Assembly (NCBI GenBank): GCA_020796225.1
Contig: CM036755.1
Location: 10,337,994 to 10,401,993 of the forward strand
Source of the DNA: Arion vulgaris
Taxonomy: Eukaryota > Mollusca > Gastropoda > Stylommatophora > Arionidae
Direction: 5' to 3'
DNA length: 64,000 nt
Below the pieces are notes generated by a model. That model was not told the DNA's origin. It saw only the letters and a program-made list of their open reading frames with translations, and did not search any database. Position 1 is the stretch's first letter; every line of letters begins with the position of its first letter. A program made the translations under genes and the position numbers. Shown here piece after piece: positions 25,901 to 37,900 of this stretch.

Positions 25901-28900
25901 CCAAATTTGGACCCGGTTACCACTCGGGCGCATATAAACATATAAAAGAACTCTTATCAGTTCAAAATCGAGAAGAGCAGGCTGGAAAACCACTGCCATG
26001 CAAAATTCATTAGGAAGATTTAAAATTCCTTCAAAGTATTTTTACCATCTTCAAAATTACATCAGGGAGTCTCGCTGGTGCTACAGAGTTTGTGCACTAC
26101 CGCTGAGATCTTTCAGTGTAAGAAAGAGATCAGAGCACACATGGTTACTGACCGAAGTGCAATTATGATAGTCCTATCATCAGGGACTCTCGCTGGTGCT
26201 ACAGAGTTTGTGCACTACCGCTGAGATCTTTCAGTGTAAGAAAGAGACCAGAGCACACATGGTTACTCACCAAAGTGCAATTATGATAGTCCTATCATCG
26301 GGGACTCTCGCTGGTGCTACAGAGTTTGTGCACTACCGCTGAGATCTTTCAGTGTAAGAAAGAGATCAGAGCACACATGGTTACTCACCAAAGTGCAATT
26401 ATTATAGTCCTATCATCGGGGACTCTCGCTGGTGCTACAGAGTTTGTGCACTACCGCTGAGATCTTTCAGTGTAAGAAAGAGATCAGAGCACACATGGTT
26501 ACTCACCAAAGTGCAATTATTATAGTCCTATCATCGGGACTCTGCTGGTGCTACAGAGTTTGTGCACTACCGCTGAGATCTTTCAGTGTAAGAAAGAGAT
26601 CAGAGCACACATGGTTACTCACCGAAGTGCAATTATGATAGTCCTATCATCGGGGACTCTCGCTGGTGCTACAGAGTTTGTGCACTACCGCTGAGATCTT
26701 TCAGTGTAAGAAAGAGATTAGAGCACACATGGTTACTCACCAAAGTGCAATTATGATAGTCCTATCATCAGGGACTCTCGCTGGTGCTACAGAGTTTGTG
26801 CACTACCGCTGAGATCTTTCAGTGTAAGAAAGAGATCAGAGCACACATGGTTACTCACCAAAGTGCAATTATGATAGTCCTATCATCGGGGACTCTCGCT
26901 GGTGCTACAGAGTTTGTGCACTACCGCTGAGATCTTTCAGTGTAAGAAAGAGATCAGAGCACACATGGTTACTCACCGAAGTGCAATTATGATAGTCCTA
27001 TCATCGGGGACTCTCGCTGGTGCTACAGAGTTTGTGCACTACCGCTGAGATCTTTCAGTGTAAGAAAGAGATTAGAGCACACATGGTTACTCACCAAAGT
27101 GCAATTATGATAGTCCTATCATCAGGGACTCTCGCTGGTGCTACAGAGTTTGTGCACTACCGCTGAGATCTTCCAGTGTAAGAAAGAGATCAGAGCACAC
27201 ATGGTTACTCACCAAAGTGCAATTATTATAGTCCTATCATCGGGGACTCTCGCTGGTGCTACAGAGTTTGTGCACTACCGCTGAGATCTTTCAGTGTAAG
27301 AAAGAGATCAGAGCACACATGGTTACTCACCAAAGTGCAATTATTATAGTCCTATCATCGGGGACTCTCGCTGGTGCTACAGAGTTTGTGCACTACCGCT
27401 GAGATCTTTCAGTGTAAGAAAGAGATCAGAGCACACATGGTTACTCACCAAAGTGCAATTATGATAGTCCTATCATCGGGGACTCTCGCTGGTGCTACAG
27501 AGTTTGTGCACTACCGCTGAGATCTTTCAGTGTAAGAAAGAGATTAGAGCACACATGGTTACTCACCAAAGTGCAATTATGATAGTCCTATCATCAGGGA
27601 CTCTCGCTGGTGCTACAGAGTTTGTGCACTACCGCTGAGATCTTTCAGTGTAAGAAAGAGATCAGAGCACACATGGTTACTCACCAAAGTGCAATTATGA
27701 TAGTCCTATCATCAGGGACTCTCGCTGGTGCTACAGAGTTTGTGCACTACCGCTGAGATCTTTCAGTGTAAGAAAGAGATCAGAGCACACATGGTTACTC
27801 ACCAAAGTGCAATTATTATAGTCCTATCATCGGGGACTCTCGCTGGTGCTACAGAGTTTGTGCACTACCGCTGAGATCTTTCAGTGTAAGAAAGAGATCA
27901 GAGCACACATGGTTACTCACCAAAGTGCAATTATGATAGTCCTATCATCAGGGACTCTCGCTGGTGCTACAGAGTTTGTGCACTACCGCTGAGATCTTTC
28001 AGTGTAAGAAAGAGATCAGAGCACACATGGTTACTCACCAAAGTGCAATTATGATAGTCCTATCATCGGGGACTCTCGCTGGTGCTACAGAGTTTGTGCA
28101 CTACCGCTGAGATCTTTCAGTGTAAGAAAGAGATCAGAGCACACATGGTTACTCACCAAAGTGCAATTATGATAGTCCTATCATCAGGGACTCTCGCTGG
28201 TGCTACAGAGTTTGTGCACTACCGCTGAGATCTTTCAGTGTAAGAAAGAGATCAGAGCACACATGGTTACTCACCAAAGTGCAATTATGATAGTCCTATT
28301 GATAATCAATTGAGTATCATTGTGAAAGATATTCTTCTTCTTCTTCTGCATTCTCACTAGATTGGGATTTCGGATTCTCTAATAAAGGCAGCCGTCTGTC
28401 TCAGATTATCAGCCACGCCATACAGTTTGTCTTGGACACTAGTGTAAGTGGGCCACCTCTTTCTTCTCAAGTCTGCATACTGGGGCAGTTCTGTAGGATA
28501 TAATTCCTATGATTTCTGCTTCCCGTTTGTGCCGACCTCTTCCTGCAGTAAGTTTTGGCCACCCTTGTGATGGTGGGTCTGACATTCTTACAGTGTGGCT
28601 AAATCTCAGAGGCAGATTGGCGACCATAGAATCCGTTATCCCATTCCGCATTGTGAGGGTCGTTGCACCATGTTATGAGCCTTACGGCCTGGTGCATCCA
28701 TTTTCTGCAAGCATTTGTTTTGGATTAGCATTCCCTAGCGGACACATGCATCCGATTTCAACCAAACCTCCTTAGTCGCCTCTTATGACATGAGTGGCAG
28801 GTAACAGTGGTTCTATTCTTTCGTCCCAAATTTGGGCCACGGTAACCACTCTGGCAATTGTGAAAGATATAGTATTAGTTATTAACCACACTTTTACAAT

Positions 28901-31900
28901 TGACAGATGCTGACTATGTATCTGGGGGCTAGACAGAGAGCAACACATCTCCCAAAATCTCTGCCATCAAACTGCAATCATAACTTCATCTGTTTGCTTG
29001 TAAGTAATAAAATAGAATGTGTTAACTGTATACAAGATTTGTCTTCTTCTACTTCTTCTTGACGCTCCATATCGATAACTTGTTAACCACTCTGTCTGAT
29101 CTGTATGTGATCTAAAACTAAGAGCTTCCTCGAACGCTTCATATCGACCACTTGTAAACCACTCTATCTGATCTGTATGTGATCTAAACCTAAGAGCTTC
29201 CTCGAACGCTTCATATCGACTACTTGTTAACCACTCTATCTGATCTGTATGTGATCTAAGCCTAAGAGCTTCTTCTTCGAACGCTCCATATCGACTACTT
29301 GTTAACCACTCTATCTGATCTGTATGTGATCTAAACCTAAGAGCTTCTTCTTCGAACGCTCCTTGTCGACCACTTGTAAACCACTCTATCTGATCTGTAT
29401 GTGATCTAAACCTAAGAGCTTCTTCTTCGAACGCTCCTTGTCGACCACTTGTAAACCACTCTATCCGATCTGTATGTGATCTAAACCTAAGAGCTTCTTC
29501 TTGACGCTCCTTGTCGACCACTTGTAAACCACTCTATCTGATCTGTATGTGATCTAAACCTAAGAGCTTCTTCTTCGAACGCTCCTTGTCGACCACTTGT
29601 AAACCACTCTATCTGATCTGTATGTGATCTAAACCTAAGAGCTTCTTCTTCGAACGCTCCATATCGACTACTTGTAAACCACTCTATCCGATCTGTATGT
29701 GATCTAAACCTAAGAGCTTCTTCTTGACGCTCCATATCGACTACTTGTAAACCACTCTATCTGATCTGTATGTGATCTAAACCTAAGAAAGATTGTATGT
29801 TGTACCAGCTATGTGCCTACAAGTAGGCCAGCACATCCGATTTCTGCGCTGCTTTTTATTTACTAGGTGGCAACCCTAGGGCCTACATCTGTCGCCTCTT
29901 ACGATATGCATTGTAGGTTGCAGTGGTACTATTCTTTGCTTCCCCTGTGGGCCCTGACACCACACGGTCGGGCCTTTGAGCGATTGTACAGTGTGTTTGT
30001 AAAGTCTCACTACACTTTATATGTAGCACAGTTTGAAAACCAAAACATATGTCATCATCAACAAATTGGCTAAAACAAAGTAATGAAATTAGTAACAATA
30101 GTTACTGCTATGGTCTACTATTGTTTTTGGTAAACTGGAAAGAACCAATGAAATATTCATTATAACAGATGTTGGAAATATCCACCACGGACTTCAAGAT
30201 ATGTCTGTACATGTTTCTTCATAGTGTCAAATACCTTCTGTTCGACCACAAATATTCTTTCTTCCGCTGAAAACATCATTATGGTTTGAGTGAAAAGAAT
30301 TACTCCAGCAAATAACAGTCATTCACTGCATATTGTGAGAGAGCCGATGTAGCGTAGTTGTTAGTGAACTCGCTTCTCAAGGCTGGTGGTCTGGGTTCAG
30401 CTCCGCAATGCGCGTGGAATTTTTCCCGACTGCGGCGGCTCTCAGGTCGACCCAGCCTCAACTGGGTACCAGACATGCTCTGGGAAAGTAAAGGCGGCGG
30501 CGTGATGCTGACCACATCACCCATCGTGTGCCGACGGTCAATGAAAAATACAGGCCCAACACTGTATTGACCTATATACCACGAGGTATGAAAGGGTTCC
30601 TTTACTTTTTTTTTTTTACTGCATATTGTGTCACAAATGACTATGGTGCACATTTTCTTATGATGTCAAGTACTTCATTTTTCACATTTGTTACACATAT
30701 AAGGAACACAAAAAGAGCAATGTTCAACACAATCTTTCTCCTCACATTATGTTACCAGTGCCAAACCTGGACGCTGACAACAAACGATAGAAGAAACTAG
30801 TCACAACAGAGATGAAGTGTCTACGCAGAATGCTGGGTGTAACAAGAAGAGACCGGTTGAGAAATGAAGACATCAGGAAAAAGTGGGTACAACATCAGTA
30901 CTAGACTTCATCAAGAAACAACAAATTAATAAATGGTTCGGTCACGTAAGCAGATTACCATCAGACAGTGCACCCCAAAGAGCAATGCTGCTCCGATACA
31001 ATGGGTACAAAGCAAAAGGCCGGCCACACAAAAGATGGACCTCAGAGATAACAGAGGCGACGAAAGAGACTATCTACCAAGCGCATACTAGGGCCCGTTT
31101 TAGAAATCTCTTCCTGACCTGGTGCTGTGAGGCATACAGGATTCGAGAAAGAAAGAAAGAATAAGGTTAGTGAGACTTCACAAACACCCTGTCGGTTGTG
31201 CCAGTTATGAGCCTACAAGTAGGCCAGCACATCTGATTTCTGCGACACTTTCTATTTACTAGGGTAGCTTCCCTAATCCCCTACCTCAGTCGCCTCTTAC
31301 TACATGCCTTGTAGGTCGCAGTGGTACTATTCTTTGCTTCCTTGCTGGCCCCAGAACCACACTGGTGGTAAGAATTATGAAGATATAAGCTTTCAGTAGA
31401 AATAAGAAACATATTTATTATAGGTAGTACTTCTGAGGTTGAAGTAAGGGTCGCCTGAACGACAAGGCATACCGGTGATAAGGAAAGTAAGCCTTCCTGA
31501 AAAAATCATAATCAGAGTTGCCTTAAATTAGTCTGATGGCGAACAAAGAAAAAAATTGTACCCTGTAAGGATAAAGGTGATCATTGTAAGCAGCAAGAAG
31601 GCAGGTAGTAATTGTAGTAGTAATGAAAGCGGTATTAATTATAGGTAGTAATGAAGTCATCCCCATTACATTTAATAGAGATCATCTTAGGAATGTCTGG
31701 CCGAATGGATTAGAGCACGGCTCCCATGGGGAAGACCAGTGTTCCATCCACAGTAAGACCACGGATTTTTTAATATTGGAGACAAAAAGACTAAAAATCC
31801 TAACCTGAACATTTTCACTGCAACTGCACTAGCGATGCGGCCATTAAATTCATCAGGCTCTCGTCCCCCCACCTGTCCTATGCCATCCTAAAAAGCTGTG

Positions 31901-34900
31901 CTACATGGAGTAATGACAATTTTTTGTAAAATTATAGTGATCAAATGGCGACTGTAAGAACAGGCAATGATACATCAGATTGGTTTGACATAAGGCAGGG
32001 AGTCAGATAAGGCTGCATTCTGTCACCTTGTCTGTTTAACATATATGCTGAAAACATCATGAGGAATGTTACAGAAGATAGCGGGAAAGAACAATACAAT
32101 CCTTTTATAATCGGAGGAAGAGAAATACCTGAACTACGATACGCTGACGATACAGTGTTACTGTCAACATCACAAAAAGGATTGTATTATCGATATTAGG
32201 AAGACTGCAGTAAAACTATTTAGCAATGGCTTCTTCTTCTCTTCCACCATTTACTTCTTTATAGGGGACTGCCTAGAGTAGTTGATAGTAGCTTGGCCTG
32301 CTAGCTGTGAGACGCCTCATAGCTCGGGTTCGAACCTACTGTCCGGCATTTGTTCGAGTCCCTGGTCTTACTCAGGACGATAACGTGAGTACCTCTGAAG
32401 TCTGAGAAAATCTGCCTGTATGGCGAGGGAATACTAATTACGAGTACATTGAGCACACGGCTGCCAGTGTAAGTAATTTACAATGTGCACGCTGCTGCCA
32501 TTGTAAGAAATTGGAAAAACGGATTTTCACGCAAAATCAGTTTCAGAGATGGAACTTTGTCTGAGTTGAAAGCAGATGAAAGAAAAAAAAAAAGAAAAGA
32601 AAAAAAAAAAAAAAAAACTTCTTTATAGAAGTGTTGGGGGTGAAATGTAGTGATCTTGTGTGTGCTTTTTTAAGGCACTTTGTAAGCTGATATTCATGTT
32701 TGTAAGGCTGTTCTTGATGCCGTCGCTCCATTAGCAATAGCGAAACATGTAAAAACAAAGTACTGTAGTTTTACACAGTACAAAAATGATACACAGTGAC
32801 ACTTCTATCAAAATGGCCGTTATATCAAGCAAAGGATACAACAGAAGTGAAGACATTTAGACTTCCTGTACAGCAGACATAATATATACAGTTATTCATT
32901 TTTATTCCAGATTTTCCTTAGATACGTTTGTATTTGGTCGTCCATTTGTGTTTCATTTTAATTTGTCACTCCTGTTTGTTCGCTTGCTTGATAAAGGCCT
33001 TGTTGGTCGAAACGTTGCTGTTTATCGTCACTGTTTCTGTATTTTGTAAAACTATAGTACTTTGTTTGTACGTGTTTCACTAATATATACAGTCAGACAA
33101 TAAATCCCTAACGGCGACATTACTGCTTCTTCTTTGTGATCGCTATTTTGATGATTTAACCGTTAGATGTGTTCTTATGATGAAGTCGACTGTTGTCTGG
33201 AGCTCATCTTTGGTGCTATGTAGTTTTGAATATAGTGTTAAGTTGTACGGCCATCATTCCTTTCTAGGGAGGACATACAGGGGGCAGTCTTGCAGGACAT
33301 ATTCTGTGGTGTGATCAGCGGTGCCATATGGACACAGAGTTGATGGGGACAATCGTAGCCTGTGTAGGTGTTTGTTCAGTCTGTTATGTCCTATCCTGAG
33401 TCGGAAGATGATAGTCTGTCCTTGTCTGTTAAGTGTGTGGTAGTCACCGTTGGATGGTTTAGGTTCATTTCTAATGTCCAGGATAGCTCTTTTTTTAAAA
33501 GTATGTGATTTCGTTTTCTACTTGTTCACATTCTGCTCCCTTGTTTTGCAAGTTTGTCTGCCTTCTCGTTACCTGGTACACCACAGTGTGATGGTGCCCA
33601 CTGAAGTGTAACTCTTTTGTTGGTAGAAATCTTGCTGGGCTCTTTTCTCAGGGATGGGAGTTTACTCTAGAGGACTTGCAGAACGGATCTGCTAAAAACA
33701 GAACAAATCTGTTAAAAATACCACTTGTTGGCAGTCAGAGTTGGAACTATTATCATGATTGCGGCCTATAGTAGTGCCTGAACCTCTTCTGTGTAGTTTG
33801 AACAAAATTTACTGGTAGGAATGTATCTTGTCTCGTTGTGGTTGTTGGGATATGTAATTTTTTTCAGATCAGAACCTTAGCTTATTGCTCGGTGCCATGG
33901 ACTCGTATTCGGTTTGTGCACAACACGTAAATCTGAATTTTGGCTTCTGCCATATGCCAAAGAATGTCACTCTAGTCAGCTCCGAACCTGGCAGAGCTGG
34001 ATATGTAATAAAGATATGTCCCTCCATTCTTAATTGCTCTATGCAGATCCATCTGTGTAAGCATGAATCCATGATTGTTTGGGTATTTTCTTGGATCACG
34101 CACATAGTGGCTGTTCTCTTCTGCATGTCATTGTGCATCTGTGAATAAGGCAACTTGTTGGTAGTCAGAGTTGCTGTTGTTGATCATGATTGTGACCTGT
34201 AGTAGTGCTTGAGCCTCAGCTGTGTAGTGCTTGAGCCTCTGCTGTGTAGTGCTTGAGCCTCTGCTGTGTAGTGCTTGAGTCTCAGCTGTGTAGTGTTTGA
34301 GCCGTTGGAATGTAAACATTACTGCATATGTTACAGGTTGGACGACTTGTGCCTATGAAGATGATTTGGTTATTAACAGTATTGCATTTCTTACTTATGT
34401 CTTCTGTTTCATTTTCAGGACATAAGTACTGTCTTTATGACTACAATGTTGGTTCGGAAAGACTCAATGGAGGTCAACCTGTTAGGTAATCTATTGCCAC
34501 AATTTAAAACGGAACAGATTGAGAAGTACTTTGGACGAGCTCGCTTAGGACTAGTTCAGAGAGTCTTGAACTTCATCAGTATGATGAGAGTAAGTTGTAT
34601 CGCATAAATTGAGAGACATGTTTCATTTTCTGGTATCTTAGTATTATCAATCATCATCATCAAGTAGCTTGTCCCTTCTGGAACTTGGTTCCATGATAGC
34701 AGTCCTGAAAAACTGTTCTGTGCAAGTTGGCCGGCGTTAGCAGCAGTCATTCTCAGATCGTCAATGACATCTTGCACCAATCATCTTCTAGGTCTTCCTA
34801 TCATTCTTCTTTTAAGCACCATTTTTTCCAGAATTATTATCTCTAGGCACTAATTGTATTATCAATTAAAGGGAAGAATGCAGTAAAACTGTACCAAAGG

Positions 34901-37900
34901 AGAAATACATCAAAACAAAGCAATGTGTTTTTACAAAGTGATTCTGTATCTTCACTCGCCCGAGTGGTTACCGGGGCCCAGATCTGGTACATCAGTCTTT
35001 TAGGTCATCGCGAGAGAGAGAGTTTCTTCACCATCTTCTAAATTACATCGGGGACCCTCACCGGTGCTATGGAGTTTGTGCACTGCCGCTGCAATCTTCC
35101 TGTGTAAGAAAGAGATCGGAACACACATGGTTACTCACCGAAGTGCAATGATGATGGTACAATTAATCAATCTAACAAAGTGATTCGACACAGTCGGAGT
35201 GCAAGGGTCGTTATGACTAGAACTAAAGGAAGGGTCATCAAAGAGGCAAGTAGTGCATATGCGACAACTACCAGCAGTATGACTATTGAGGTCATGGCAG
35301 TGACAAAATCTCTGGAGTGGCTAAAGACACAAACATTCATTCATTTATGTATGCTCAGTGACTATAAGCATGATACAGAAGATCAAGGCCGGTTACGGAT
35401 GAAGGCAGTGGATATAATTAATACAAATTGCGACAATCCAGACACTTACCTTCATCTTTGTCCCAGGTCATTCTGGAGGGATGGAAAATGAGAGAGCGAT
35501 TGCACTGGCGGGCAATGATGTGATCGATAACGAGCCTTCCAAGGACAAAACCAACATTATTAATACTTAAGAAAAAACATATGCTCTGAAGATTTCAACG
35601 AAGAATATAAAGGGTATTATATGTCTTGGTTAGCGAAGTTATACATACCGCATGCATAGGTGCAGCAAGATGGGAAAACCATGAGAGAAACCCCAGTAGA
35701 TACATTAATCAACACAGAACAGGAGTTGTTAGTATAAACACAATGAAATACCTGCTTAGAAGAAGATTGGAGCAATTATGGATATGTCCGATCTGCAATG
35801 AAGATAATCCTCAAATGATCAATGAACAAAAGATGTAACAACATTTCAACCAACTAATCTTTAAAGAGCAACAGTAGCGTAGTTGTTAGTGAACTTACTT
35901 CTTAGGCTAGTGGTCCGGGTTCAATCCACAGTGACCGGGGAATATTTTTCTGACCATAATGGCTCTCACATCAACCCAGTCTTAATTGGGTACTATGAAA
36001 ATCACTGGGAAGTGAAGGCGACCAGCGTAATGTTGACCAATTACCCATCATGTGCTGATGGTCAATGAAAAATAGGGACCTAACACCCATATTCCCTGTG
36101 CCTTGAAGTATAAAAGGGTTTCTTTTCTTTTTCTTAATGAAGTGGCTAAACACATATACTTCAAGAAATTTCAAGAAGATTTCAACGACGAAGATAAAGG
36201 GTATTCTTTATCTCGGTTGAACCCACCTGCCCAGCATGTTCGTAGCACATTGGACTATGGGTGACTAGCCCTCTGTGAGTGCGGGTTCAATTCCGCTGGC
36301 TGGCAGAAAAACCACAGATTCCCCAGATTCACGGTGTTCGTGCCACCGAACCAAAGGGTTACGATGTCCATGGCACTGAGCCGAAGAGCTGAAAGCTCAA
36401 GTACTTCTGGATTGGGGAAAAAAAATCTACATTGCGCAAGTTGTACATGCAGATAGGTGCGACAAGACAGGAATACCAGGTGAGAAAACCCAGTCGATAC
36501 ATCAACCAACACAGAACGGGAGTTGTTAATCTAAACACACTGAGATACATGCTTGGGAGGAGATCTGAGCAATTCTGGACATGTGCGATGAAGATGATCC
36601 TCAAATTAACAATGAGCAATAAATGAACACAGATACTTCTCTCCGGAGGGAAGTGAGTTATGTTAATCATTAAGAAAATGTTTGTAAAATTTCCATTTTA
36701 TTTCTATTATTTATGTTGATTTTTGTGGGAAACAGATGTGGTCTAAAGCGAGCTTGCTGACAGCTCAGTGGGAGAAGAGAATTCCAGACTACACAGTTGG
36801 TGCAGAAGTGGACAATGCCAAGGATCTCTACAGATGTATAGATGACCAGCTTGTAGACTATGAAACTGTGAGTCAAATCATTTTTTGGGGGGGTTAATGG
36901 AGAGTTGGCATAACTTCAGGCACCGAATATATTGAAAGACAACAAATGCAGTGGTTTGGACATTTAACTCTTTCCACGCGCAGTTATTACTCAATTTTAA
37001 GCAGTTAATTCAAGGGAGGTAAAAAAATGTACAATCCAAACTACTCATCAATAAAAAACATATATATTATTATATACTAAATTGAAGAAAACTGGACAAC
37101 CTAATAGAATAACAAGGTTAAAAGTAGTATAAGTAAAACAGTAGAAGTAAAACTAGAAAAACATCTTATAAGGGAAGCAACTCTATGGCACAGTGTGTGC
37201 TAATAGTGTGCAACGGACTTCCGTCGTGGGCAGTGTGCGCTTAAAGCGTGGAAAGAGTTAATGAGAATGAAATACAAACAACCACCAATAACAGCATACA
37301 ATAAAAGAAAACGGGTACTAGAGCTAAGGGAAGACCAAGAAAAGATGGATAGACAATATCAAGACCACACTACATAAACACAGATATAACACAACAGGGG
37401 CGACTCATCTGGCCCTAGAATGCAAATTAAAGCTCCCATCCCTACGCTAACGGTAGAGTGGACAGCCAACTACATCTTCCACCTGGGAATAGGCAATAGA
37501 CAATCAACATATACACATTTTTGTTACCATAGGTGTTCAGTCCCTTTTAATTAGTTGAAAGTGTCACTGTTAGAGGGAGGCAATAGCGTAAATTTGAAGG
37601 TAGCTTCATTAGGTGAAGAGGTGTAATTATATATTAAAGAAATATTTGTCTTCCCTTGATGAATGAAAAATGTTAATGAAAATATTTTATAGCTTTTGAA
37701 GATCTTATGGTTTGAAATCTGAATGCTAGTGCTCTTTGTGGGGGGTACCCATGACAGGGGAGATTTTACCCCATGACAGGGGAGATTTTACCCCATGACA
37801 GGGAGATTTTACCCCATGACAGGGAGATTTTACCCCATGACAGGGAGATTTTACCCCATGACAGGGAAGATTGTACGCCATGACAGTCTCCCACAAAGAC

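Noticed and set aside
26063..28300. Regular 118-bp array as a CRISPR
   Set aside because: No unique spacers alternate with repeats; whole units are repeated head to tail, in an animal intron.
28967..29735. Minus-strand open frames with a 25-residue repeat ([10 protein letters not shown]...) as a repeat protein
   Set aside because: The unit is the 3' end of the dispersed family A short element repeated in steps of 75 bases; single copies elsewhere are plainly non-coding.
32745..33110. Inverted pair as a second Penelope-like palindrome
   Set aside because: A 13-bp target duplication around the inner piece and subfamily differences show one fragment inserted into another, not a mirrored unit.
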